Shown here: positions 21,420-32,559 of the stretch, piece after piece
How positions within the stretch are numbered: the first letter of the stretch is position 1
How the letters are laid out: each line of letters opens with the position of its first letter
Made by a program: the position numbers and the translations under genes
Notes under the pieces: generated by a model
What the model was told of the DNA's origin: nothing
Databases searched by the model: none
The model's input: only the letters and a program-made list of their open reading frames with translations
From: Doryteuthis pealeii
Taxonomy: Eukaryota; Mollusca; Cephalopoda; Myopsida; Loliginidae
Direction: 5' to 3'
Assembly: GCA_023376005.1 (NCBI GenBank)
Contig: CM042151.1
Coordinates: 82,383,506 to 82,447,505 of the forward strand
Length of the DNA stretch: 64,000 nt

Positions 21420-22560
21420 GATAAGTTGTTCTAAACAATATTATATTATGCCCTCTAATGTTCTTTCGTCTGTTATCTTTCTTCCAATTAAATGTGCTTG
21501 AGTTGCCGTTGTTTTCCAGAGTTTCATCTTATTCTCCTTTTGGCTTGGCTGAAAACGTTAATAATTGGAATCCATGTTTTTGCAAAATTTCATTGCCAAG
21601 TCTGTTATTATTTCTTCTTTAGAGCAAGGAATCCATCGCCGCTGGAACTTCCTAAATCCTTCTTTCCATCAAACCAGTTACTCCAATTTTCTTAGTTAAT
21701 ATATGCACACATAATCACACATTTGTTTCAGCATGTCTCCCCATTGTACAACATAAAAAGCAAACTCCGAAAATATTTATTTATTTTTTTTTTTTATTTG
21801 AGTGAGAGAATCAGGTTGATATAATTCAGTAATATTGGTTAGGTCAATAGAATTATTACAATATTACATTGTTAGTATTTTTACACGAGAAAATATTGAG
21901 TGGTCTTTTTTTAAATTTTTAAATTCTATGTTTATTTACTTGCTATTTCCTTTTAAAACATCTTTAAGATTAGTTAGGAGAATAAAATGGACTATGTTAC
22001 ATGTTTTTAAGGTCACCGACGTTTCTTTTTAAATTTTCAGTACAAATCTGTATGCATTCCTAAATGAATGATTTCCAATGTAGTTTATCTAATTTTTGTT
22101 ATTGATAGTATATTATGTATTATGCCATATTATATCATATATATTATTATATCATATTATGCCGTTTTTTTTCTTTTTCTGTTATCTTTCTTCCAATTTA
22201 ATTTGCTTGAGTGGCCGTTGTTTTTCAGAGTTACATCCTATATTCGTTTTAGCTTGACTTAAAACATTACTATTCGGAATCGTTGATCTTGCAAAATTTT
22301 ATTACCAAATCAACTTATCTGTTATTATTATTTCCTTGGAGCAAGGAATCCATTGCCACCGGAAATTCCCCAAATCCTTCTTTCCATCAAACCAGTTACT
22401 CCAATTTTCTTAGTTAATATATGCACACATAATCACACATTTGTTTCATCATGTCTCCCCATTGTTAAAACGTACAACATAAAAAGCAAACTCAGAAAAT
22501 ATTTATTTGTTCTTTTATTTGAGTGAGAGAATCAAGTTGATATATTTCTGAAAGATTAGT
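21420..22560 (+). repeat. Direct duplication, ~710-bp spacing
   Basis: The block around TGTTATCTTTCTTCCAATT (21471) recurs at about 22180. Both copies continue through GAAAACGTTAATAATTGGAAT-like sequence, CCATCAAACCAGTTACTCC and GTCTCCCCATTG. A third, partial copy lies at 35808-35950. No protein family recognised in its frames. Confidence 0.75.
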
Positions 22561-23384
22561 TATTCTCTTAAAATCTTTATTTATTCCTTTATTTGAGTGA
22601 AGAAATGAGGTTGATATAATTCTGAAAGACTTGTTCGGCGAATGATATTGTTACAATATTACACTGGTAGCATTTTTTACATGAGAAAGGCGTTTTTTTT
22701 ATTGAATGGTTATTTTTCTCTTTTTTCTCTATCTTTCAACTCTATGTTTATTTATACATATTTTCATTATCTGATTTTATATCCATTTCTTTCTTATTTT
22801 CTATCTATTTCATACTAAAAAGATCGTGAAGATTTTTAGGAGGATAAAATAGATAATTTTACACTTTTGATGGTCATCAACGTTTTCTAATTATCAGTGC
22901 ACATCTGTATGTATTCCGAAATAAAGGATTTCCAATTCCTTCCTAAATTTCCAATTGAGTTGATCTATTTCTTGTTCCTAATATTCTACTTTAAAGAATG
23001 AATAGATGCACCACAGTTCAAATATGAAAGATAAAAAAAAAAAAAAATTCATGATTTGATTATTCGAAGATGGGATGTTGGTTTTAAAAGCAGATCACTA
23101 ATAAACAGATATAAAATCAAAAGGGAAATATGTACCTCCATTTTTACAAAAATTTCTGGTCATTAATTTACACAATGAAATAATTTTAAATTCGTATTTA
23201 TTTTTGTTGAAAAAAAGATTCTGTGTTCAGAGCGGTCCACAATCTAATCCGCCGCAAACTGGTTAAGTTCGTCACTGTTCTTTTGTCTTTTCTCACTAGT
23301 TTCAACTAAAGTCTTACGTCGTTTAGTCTCTGCCGGTGCGCGCGCCGGTCTGGTTCTGTCGTTCTCCTTAGATTCTAGCTACTT

Positions 23385-23600
23385 ATGGAAGTAGCCTCCC
23401 AAAATCCAGGCACCTGGACCGAACCTCGCGTCCGTGCAACGCCCAAGTCTCACTTTGTTGCATTCGAGTGGACGCGGGTAGGCCCCAACATCCGGGCACA
23501 TAAGTCGAACCTCGCGTCCATGCAACGACTAGGTCTCACTTTCTTGCATTCGGAGGAGCGCGGTTCGACTCCGGCACGCAAACAATGTTTTGCTCTTTTC
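23385..23600 (+). repeat. 86-bp tandem duplication with a tRNA-like B-box
   Basis: GAACCTCGCGTCC occurs at 23421 and 23507. The second unit ends in GCGGTTCGACTCCGGCACGC, containing an exact pol III B-box (GGTTCGACTCC). GC-rich in an AT-rich setting, so probably a SINE or tRNA-related insertion. The 117-residue frame over it is not a recognisable protein. Confidence 0.5.
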
Positions 23601-24329
23601 CCTAATGCATACGATAGTTCTCGTTCTCTATCACATAGTGATAATTACAGTTTTATTTTATCGATTACCGTACACCAATTCCTTCCAAAATTGTTTTGGT
23701 TAGCTTTTAAGATCGTCAGCAAACACACACCACAATAGCAGTGAATGGAACCAGTACTGGAATCCAAATTGTTGTATTATCACGTGGTCAGTTCTTAATA
23801 AATATCCAATTAGTGATAAATATGAGAATACGATACATTAGAATTTTTAAGATACTATATTTAAGAAATTAAAAATAGTTAAATTTCTGTATTATTGTTT
23901 GCTTTTTTATTCTTTATTTTTATGTTGGGTTTAAAATGAATTTAGAGAAGCATAAAAAATTGAAAGAAAGAAAAAGAAAATATTTGGAAGTGAATTTTAA
24001 GATAAAATTATTTTCACGCTTATCTTATTAAAAGAGAAGAAAATTAAATTCGCAGTAATCATATAAAAAAGATGAATACATTTGTAAAGTGTTAAAATCA
24101 AAATCATGTACAAAAGAAATTGCAAATGAAAATTAAATGCGATGAAAATAGTTAAAACGGGATTTCTTAAACCGGGTACGCAAATTAAATTACGCATGAG
24201 ATATTCTCTTTAAATTAAATCAAATAAAATTTCAGTCGTAATTTTCAAAACGTTTTTCAAAGAGATTTTACTCTTCTCAATAAATATTAAAATCCGATGA
24301 TATTTGTATTTGTACGAAAATGAAAATAA

Positions 24330-24400
24330 CGGCGCGAATGGAGTTTGAACTCACTCGCTACGTTGTCGAAGTCCATCATGTTAGATACTACATGACAGGG
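24330..24400 (-). mobile_element. Old tRNA-derived SINE head inside the duplicon
   Basis: On the minus strand, tRNA-like order: GTAGTATCTAACATGATGGAC, then GAGTTCAAACTCC as a B-box-like end. Related sequence sits at the same relative place in the other duplicons (38.2 and 40.5 kb), so it pre-dates their duplication. Confidence 0.4.
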
Positions 24401-24683
24401 AATAACCCTAAACTTACATGAAATATAGTGAAAAGATAGAATACAAATTAGAAATTAGTGAAAAATTTAAATAAAAGCCGATTGTTAGTAAAAAAGAAAT
24501 CAAAATATTTACAAAAAAAATCGAAATATTGTGAAAAATTAATTTTGAGAACAACAGAAAAATATTCTCTTTAGATTTTACTAAAAGCAAATAAGAATAT
24601 ATGCAGTTTCAATTGTCCGTATAGTTTTATATCTGCATATCATCACTGACCTCTTGGGACTTGTTTTTTCTTCATCATTTAGA

Positions 24684-25102
24684 CTAGCAAAATAAAAAAC
24701 ACCCTCAGGGCGGCATAAAATAAATATTGCCTGAGGGGATGGGAGTTGAAAATTTTATATCAGTGGGTTTGTATCATAAGTAAAGTAAAATTATCAAATT
24801 TATTAAAGGAGTAAAAAATAAAATAAATTTATTAAGGGAGTAAAAAATAGAGAATTTGAAATGGAAACTTAGTTCTGATAACTTTAAATATATATTAAAA
24901 TGAAATAAACTATATATCGATAGATGATACCAGGTATGTACTTATTAAAAATTGTTTAAAAAACATAACGAGGACTGTCTAACATTGCATGCTCAAATTT
25001 TGAGTGTATTCTATTTATGACGATTTTAGGCAATGTGACGTAAGCAGTGACGTAGTTTTTGTTACAGACAAAAACCGGAAGCGAATCTCCATTATTAATA
25101 GA
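24684..25102 (-). mobile_element. Non-autonomous Helitron-like element, family 2
   Basis: Minus strand: it starts TCTATTAATAATGGAGATT after an A and ends with the hairpin CGCCCTGAGGGTG, 12 bases, CTAG, then T. 419 bp, no coding sequence. It matches 46930-47322 mainly with substitutions, as expected for old paralogous copies. Confidence 0.8.
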
Positions 25103-25224
25103 TTTGTAATAATCGAGTAGTTTTGGTCGTTTATTCTATATTGAAGTGATATTTCCACATTCGTTTATCATTTGAATTATTAGATTTGTTCCAGATACGT
25201 CCATAATTTAATATGAACATATCT

Positions 25225-25593
25225 TTATATTGTCAAAAATGATTGTTCAATCCATGGAATGGCCTTCATTACATTAAGTTCAATTGGAATGTATGTTTCT
25301 AATCCGCTAAAAGCAGTTGAAAATTGTTCTTGTTTTTGTGTCAAGGGAATTGAACAGTGTTGATAGTAAGTATTTTGTACGAAATTGAGGTTTCCTGTTT
25401 GTGAGTTTACGTCTTTGTTATCAGCTATTGATCCAGTAGTTGTTCCTGGTAAAAATTCTTTTTTTGGATTCGATTGCTGATATTCATTCATAGAATGATG
25501 AGTATCAAGATAAAATATCTCACTGGACATCTCAAATTCTGAGGAAACCCGTGAGAAATTATCGAAGCTGATTTGCCTTTCTTCAGTAAGCAA
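25225..25593 (-). pseudogene. Diverged paralogue of the zinc-finger gene tail
   Basis: 122-residue minus frame without zinc fingers. Three blocks match, in order, the tail of the gene at 60.2 kb: SSEF...LDTHHSMN (gene: SEFNLQFSLNTHHSVN), TTGSI...DVNSQTGN..FVQNTYY (gene: NTGSITTSIDANSQIQN and NTYE), and KQEQFSTAFSGLETYIPIE (downstream of the gene at 61681: KQKRKFPKCFSGIRNNIPI). It holds a single tail unit where the gene has about six, so it may reflect the state before the units multiplied. With no finger domain nearby I regard it as a 3'-exon duplicate. The frame is open, so an exon in use cannot be excluded. Confidence 0.65.
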
Positions 25594-26039
25594 AAAGCTT
25601 TTTTTATTCTTAAGAATTTTAAAAATATATTTCTCTTGCCAATTATATCATAACGCATAAAATTATTAATATACAAAAGATGTCATGAACGTTAATTTCA
25701 ACAATCATTATCGAAAGTAAATAAAATTTACCCCCTCAAAAATATTAAGTAATAAAAATATCATTAAGAAAAAAGCTTATTTTTTAACGATTGTATTTAA
25801 TATTTTAATATCTTTTAATTTTTGATAGTCACTGATTATGTGTTACTGATATTAATTATTGTGTTAGTTTGAGTTATTAGTTAACGTTACTTTGTGCGCT
25901 GGTTGGTTGGATCTTACGCCATGACAACTATTGAGTTATTTTTATGCTGAAGAAATTTTTTATTTGTCTTTGTTTATTATTCAATTTTTAAACACATTTT
26001 CCAAACGCATTTTGATATTCTTAACCTATAAATAAAATG

Positions 26040-27110
26040 CCATCCGGTCATTTACTCTGTGATGAATATTATAATTTGGCACATATAAGCACTAGAGAAT
26101 ACATCAAATGATATCGTGACGGCCAGAACATAATCCTCACCCCTATATACATATATACATATATTATCATATTTAACCATGTATAATGATGGACGTTATG
26201 TCCTCCAGTAAAAAGTATCACGCCAAAGGGTTGGGTGAGATGTTACGTATATAAGCTAAATTGAATATATATTTTTTTAATTGCTATTATAATAAAATTG
26301 TAATAATTTAAAAAATCTAACTCAAAATACAAGAGGGGTAAAAGCTTAGAATGAGAAAAGACGTTAGTTTTTACTAGTATAAGCTCATCTGAATTCGAGT
26401 CTATGTCCTTTTATGTCCCCTATTTTTGGAGCTCTCCGACGAAGGAGACCTTCCGCTCATTAAAAGATGACCATGTAATAAAACATGTTGTATACCCAGC
26501 TCACTTGTCATTTTTCTTTTATCATAATGAAATCCTTACGTAACATTAATGCTCTTCAAGTTATATGATAATTCGGCACACTAAAGAATCGGAGACCCAA
26601 AAAAATCTTTCAAATGATATCGTGACCTCCAATTGAATATTTTCTTGAAAATACTAATCAAAACAAGAATCTACCTCCATATTTTTTCTTGAATATACCT
26701 CCATATTTTTCTGAAAATACTAATCAAAACAAGAATCTACCTCCATATTTTTCTTGAAAATACTAATCAAAACAGAATCTACCTCCATTTTTTCTTGAAA
26801 ATACTAATCAAAACAAGAATCTACCTCCATAAAACTTTTTGTCTTCCTTACTTCATTATTTAAAACTAAAGTATTTATCACAATTTTCACTTAATTGCTA
26901 AATTACATTTAATAATAAAATACGAAAGAGAAACACGGATGAACATCTAAGACAATTTGTATATCCAGCTCCCTTGTCATTCTTTTATAATATTATAACG
27001 CAACATTAGTGCTCTGTAACGTATATGATAATTTGGCACACTAAAGAGAGTGAGACCCAAAGAATATATCAAATGATACAGTGACCTCCAAGTAAATACG
27101 TTTTCTTAAA
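26040..27110 (-). repeat. Direct repeats related to 58.5 and 59.4 kb
   Basis: GTATACCCAGCTCACTTGTC...GGCACACTAAAGA...GAGACCCAAA at 26490-26640 recurs at 26960-27110, with a shorter copy near 26040-26130. The reverse complement resembles the repeats at 58478-58975 and 59421-59930 (GACAAGGGAGCTGAGTATAC). A dispersed element of unknown class. Confidence 0.6.
26640..26832. repeat. ~45-bp minisatellite, four copies
   Basis: TTCTTGAAAATACTAATC...ACAAGAATCTACCTCCAT is repeated about four times, one copy truncated. Confidence 0.9.
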
Positions 27111-30100
27111 AGTGCTAAGATATTCAACCGACTGTAAGAAATTTAAACAATAATCTACTTGCATAAACATCTTTGTCTCCGTTATTTGATTATTTAAAAC
27201 TAAATAAAGTCTTATATAAAGTTTTATTGGAAAATATATATATATCCTAATTTTCATTCAATTTCTAAATTACCTTTTAATATTTTTCTGCCTTAAAAAT
27301 TATTACCATGTAAAATATTTCTTCATTCACTTTGTCAAGTGAAAATTTCGTTTTCCGGGGATTCTTGTAATAGGAATATCCTGTTAAATATTAAAAACGA
27401 CATTTTCTATAAATTAACATTTTTAGTAACTTTTCATATTCGAATTAAAAATAATCGTTTTTTTATTAGATGGCAGGACCGACGATGATCCAAATTTAAT
27501 AACCACTAATTTATTTTAAGATATGCTTTGACACAAGGAAAAATATAATTACTTCTTTTTATTAAAATATCTTTAGTTATGTTAGTTTATTTATTATTTT
27601 TTTTTTGAGAGAGGGTGGTTGTTCTGACAGAACATTTATTAATTTATTCTTTGCTGAAAACGGTCATTTGCGAATTAAAAAAATAACTGAGTTTAAATTT
27701 TAAAAGAACAAGACTTGAATTACAGCGTGATTAAATTGATATTTTAAGCTAAGAAAAAATTTGAAGAATTTCTGTCAAATAGAAAACTGAGCACTATATG
27801 ATGAACATTAACTAAGAAATTATATTCAATTTAAGAATTAAAAATTACATAAACTGATTCTATTAAGAATATTGATGGACGTGATAATTAAAAGTATCAT
27901 TGATATAAGAGACAAATACAACTTCAAATATATACAAGATATTAATTACACGTAACTCAACTTTTCTCTGCATTCAGTTAATGGTTATTTTCAGAGATTG
28001 AATCAATTTAATATAATTGTTAAATATACGTTAGTAAAATAAAACGCAGAATATTACTTTTGCTAAATGGCCAGGGGGAATAAAATGATATTCAAGTTTT
28101 GTGTCTATTTTATTTTTTTAATAAATCTTACTACGGAAAGAATTCAATTTTCCGATCTGAGTCAATTGTTTCTGTTGTGGGTGGTGAACTGACGATGATC
28201 CAATTCAATAACCAGTAGTATATTTTAAAATAAAGGGGAAAAACTAATTAGTTCTTTTTATCAAAATATCTTCCGATATTTTAGTTGATTGTTTTTTTTT
28301 TATTTTATTTAAAAAAAAAATTTTTTTTGTTCTTTTGGTCTTGCAGGGAAGGGATGAAGTTCTTGTAGAAAATGTGTTTATTTATTATTTGCTAAAACGG
28401 CAATTTTAAAAACAATTACGTTTAAAGTAAGAAAGACAAAACCTGACTCACATTGTAATTAAATTGGCTTAAAAAAACAGAATTTCTATCGCATAGATCC
28501 CCACATAGGAACATTTTACCTGCAAGGTTTCGATAAAAAGGTTTGATCGACATTTCCAGAAAGTGATTTGCTATGATAGACACCTGTAAATGTAAGGACG
28601 TTAAGACGGTAGAATCAAGAAAGAAGTGGATACGAGTCAGAATGAATCAATGAGTGAACTAACTTTATTGATTATAGGTAAAAACAATTTATTCTTTTCC
28701 TTCAAATAAAACCGACATTTTCAAAGGAAGACATGTTATTTTAGATTGTTCATTAGGTAAAAATTTGTTACAAATATGTTTTACTTACCAAACAAATTAT
28801 AACGCATAAAAATTATTAATATACAAAAGATGTTATTAACGTTAATTTCAACAGGCATGTTAGAAAGTGAAATCCCCCCTCCTCCAAAATATTACGTAGA
28901 ACTTTTAAAATATTTATAGAAAACGCTTTAGAAAACAAATTATAATGAATTCGATATTTTCTATTAACTCTATAGTATTAAATATTTTTTTTTTTGTTAT
29001 TTGCTGAAAAGTAAAAAAAGGATAAAATACTTTATAATATTATTAAAATTTTTTGATGTATGATATTGAGAAACGATTTTTTTAAATCACCGACAACATT
29101 TAACATGTAAATATCTTTTTATTTTAATGTTTGATAGTTACTGCCCCATGTGTTACTGAATAATATTTTATTGTTTATTAACTTTACTCATTCATGTATA
29201 AACCGTGGTCAACCTATCAAAACTCCATCTCGAATCTACTGTTTAGTTAAGAAAATATATCAAGAAATTTAACTCGTCTATTTAAAATTGGAAACTTTCA
29301 TTCAAGTTTTTCCTAAAAATAAAAATAAAACTTTCAGGATATACAGTTATTCATTCCAAAAGAACAGACGGTAGAATAAAAACTTTACAAAAGGATTATA
29401 TCGTATCAATTACATAAAAACAGGAATTATAAACATGGGATATTGAAATCGTCAAAAACCGAACGAGCTGCGGTACAAAATTTAATTCAAATTCGTTCCG
29501 AAAATAAAGATAGAACTTTCAAGATATCAAGTCATCCCCCCCACAAACGAATAGGCGGTAAAAATTATACGGCATAAAATTATTATTATATAAAAGATGA
29601 TATGAATGTTAATTTCAACAGCCATTTTAGAAAGTGAAATCCCCCCTCCACAGAAATGTGACGTAAATCTTTAAAAAAAACTTTCTAGAAATGCTTTTGA
29701 AAACAAATTATACAAACGTACAAAAAATACAATTATCATGTAAATATTTTATGGTTGATAGTCACTGCTCATTTGTTACTGATATTAATATTTTATTGTT
29801 TTATTAACTTAACTCTTCCATGCATAAGCAATTGTCAAACTATCAAAACTCCTTAATTATACTGACAATTAAATTGATTATTGTAAATTTCACAAAGGCT
29901 GAACCTGATGAAATTATTCAGTTCAGTTTAGAGAATATTTCAAGAAATTTATCTCGTCTAAAAAAATCGGAAATTTTTATTAAAAGTTCTTCCTAAAAAT
30001 AAAATAGAACTCTCAGAATACCAGTCATTCATTCAAAGGAACAAACAGTGAATAAAAACCTTACGAAATGTTTATATCGTATCAAATTGAAATAAACAGG

Positions 30101-30882
30101 AATTATATACATATGATATTTAAATCGGCAAACACCGAACGAACTGCCATACATTCAAAAGCTTTCCAAAATAAAAAATCGAACTTTCATTCCGAAAATA
30201 AAGAGTGATCTTTCAAGATATGAAGTCATTCCTCTTAAATGAACAGACGGCGGACAAAATACTTTATAAAATTGGTAAAATCTTATCAAACTGAAATTTA
30301 ACACTAACATCATAATTATGATATGGGATATTAAACCGTTACTCGCGTAACCAACAGTAATATAACATATATTGTAAACCTGGAAATTGAAATTAAAATT
30401 ACTGGTGTTACCTAACTAATATTCGTTCATTCTTAACATACAAAATATAAAAAGAACAAATATAAACTTTAAATAAGTATGAATGATAAATTGAATAGAA
30501 ATCACCTTTTTCTGGGCACTCAAAATGATTAAATTCATAAAATGGATCAATTGGATATAAATTCTGAAATGTATGTTAAGAAAATAAATAACAGAATATT
30601 TCACTGGCTAAATGTGAGGGAGATTAAGTTCTTTCCGAGATATTATTCAGTTTTACGTTTTATTTTTAATAATAATATCTACTATGAAAAAAGAATTCCC
30701 TGCAATTGATGATAATAATGCAAATATCTAGTAAAACAACGGTACGTGAGTTCGTTCCTTACACTTAAACATTATAGTGTCCAATCCTTAAAAATATTCA
30801 AAAGATTTTACTTGATATATACTTAAGATTGTAGGAAAACTCCTCCCACCCCAAGATTAGTTGAGTTATCTTTCTCGAAATA

Positions 30883-31462
30883 TCTTATTATAATGGAGAT
30901 TGTGTGTTTTTATGTCTGTAACCGAAACTATATTACTAATCGAGTCACAATTAACATAGTTATTTACATCATTAATAAAATTTCTTCACCTTTTTATTAG
31001 TGTTGTCCATATCTACATACAAATAACATGCAATTGTATTTATATATACAAAAAATAGCGGTTTGCAGTGTGAATGGGAAGGCTAATTTGCATATTGATA
31101 TTAAAAATGTGATTTTATTAAATGTGTGCTTAGTATTATTGATTTCTAATTGTTTGGTTTTATTTTAATGAATATAAGCAAAAATCTCTTCAATGAATCT
31201 TGAATGAAATCCATTAACAAGAAAAAAATAACTGTCATTTTATTCTTTATTTCCTAATTTAGCTAAATTGTTAAATACGTAAAATTCAGCAATGAAAGAC
31301 GGGAGTGATGTAAGAGTAAGTTTCATTTCTATTTTTCTATTATAACCCCACTCTGTTTCAAATCTTTTTATCTGCATTCTTATTAGACTTTCTAATTTAA
31401 TACGATATTTCATTACATTAAAACCTAAATACTTGCAACTGGAGGGTGCATATATTTGCTAG
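30883..31462 (+). mobile_element. Non-autonomous Helitron-like element, family 1, both ends present
   Basis: Starts TCTTATTATAATGGAG after an A (30882). Ends with the hairpin TGCAACTGGAGGGTGCA (one mismatch), then ATATATTTG, CTAG and a T at 31463. The A-T flanks fit Helitron insertion without target duplication. 580 bp, no coding sequence; inverted relative to 19444-20080. Confidence 0.85.
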
Positions 31463-31685
31463 TTATCTTAATACATTTTGATCAAGTTTTAATTGTACCT
31501 AAAGAAAGAATTGAAAGTTTCTTAACACAGATTCTACTAGTAACTTTTTTCCTTTACTCTCAATAAATGTAGTTAGTTTTTATGGATCATATATGATAGT
31601 AATATATATACATTATTTATATTTTTGCTTGAAGGCAATTACAATGCGTATATCGTATAAAATTCGATAATTATAGAAGATAATT

Positions 31686-31898
31686 ATGACAAGTGAATTT
31701 GGCAAACGATTATGCGATGATAGAACATTATGCGATGCTAGAACATCGTACAGTCTGTTCACAGGGGATGGGTCTAGTTTAATTCACTCAACGTCGCGTA
31801 CCTCATATGGTAGAGGTGTGCTATTTATCATTGACAGGTTAATTTCGCAGGGATTTCAAATCGAACATAAGGAAAAGAATCAAAGAATCAAAGACTGA
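31686..31898 (+). other. Open frame of 70 codons, possibly SINE-related
   Basis: I do not recognise the protein. The DNA has TATGGTAGAGGTG (A-box-like) at about 31808 and GGGATTTCAAATC (weak B-box-like) about 42 bases later, so a tRNA-derived repeat is as likely as a gene. No second copy seen. Confidence 0.3.
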
Positions 31899-32093
31899 GA
31901 GATTAAACTCAAGATTATTATACTTTTTACATCTTGAACTATTTTTTGGCAATAGTTTTGGTAAACATATCAATGTTGTGATAATAGAATTATCATACTG
32001 TGGTATATCCAGGTTCTGCTAGTATTATATTACTTCGCCTCGTTAAAACAAATTAGTCACGCAGATGTGCACCTGGATTATTTGCTAAGTATG

Positions 32094-32128
32094 TGAGCCA
32101 AATTTTCCAGCTGGGAAAATTTGGCTCA
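32094..32128. repeat. Near-perfect 35-bp palindrome
   Basis: TGAGCCAAATTTTCC and GGGAAAATTTGGCTCA form a hairpin with one bulged base. Confidence 0.85.
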
Positions 32129-32415
32129 AGACCGCCCTCGGTGGCGGCAGAATCTCCATAGAGGACTGTACATGTCAGAACTCACCCTGATACAAACATC
32201 ATGAAGCTAAGAGGTCCATAAGAAAGCAACGGCAACAAAGCATCGGAACATCATCATCTACAGGGACAACCTACAAATGCAAAATCTGTGGTCGAGAATG
32301 TTTCTCAAACATAGGACTTCATAGTCACAGGAGGCGCTGCAACTCCAGGGGCACACAAAAACTTTTATCATAGTCTTTCGAGACTGAATTGCCAATGATG
32401 ATGATGTGTCTCCTT
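32129..32415 (+). mobile_element. 5'-truncated LINE, 3' end with C-terminal zinc knuckle
   Basis: The frame ending at 32373 encodes YKCKICGRECFSNIGLHSHR, then RRC: a C2H2-like motif found at the C terminus of several RTE-related LINE proteins. The 3' end AGTCTTTCGAGACTGAATTG is followed by (ATG)n. The rest of the element is missing. It differs from the 10.3-kb LINE, which has no such finger. Confidence 0.6.
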
Positions 32416-32559
32416 GTGAAAAGAAAAGGAATGTGAGTGAGTAGGGTGCATCTAAAAAGGCGTGTACAAAAATTTAGATTAAATTAAAGTTCAAATTGAA
32501 TTTAAACTGTATGATTGAGATTAATAAAAAATAATTGAAAAATGAATAAAAATCGGATC

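Larger units (their letters stand above)
22900..24660 (-). repeat. Zinc-finger 3'-flank duplicon (copy B)
   Basis: Matches 37.0-38.2 kb and, on the opposite strand, 62.6-63.65 kb downstream of the zinc-finger gene. Shared landmarks are AAGAATGAATAGATGCACCA, TTCGAAGATGGGATGTTG and TATGTTGGGTTTAAAATGAA. Together with the tail pseudogene at 25225-25593 this is a duplicated 3' end of a zinc-finger gene, interrupted by the insertion at 23385-23600. Confidence 0.7.
25620..30880. repeat. Non-coding block built from a recurrent AT-rich repeat family
   Basis: The core CATAAAAATTATTAATATAC followed by AAAAGATGTTAT occurs, diverged, at about 25660, 28805 and 29575, and again at 44600 and (inverted) 49260 and 50700. 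A ~190-bp subunit containing GAACAGACGGTAGAATAAAA recurs at about 29360, 30040 and 30240. Clean copies differ mainly by substitutions. It matches no transposon class I can name and no gene is present. Confidence 0.6.
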
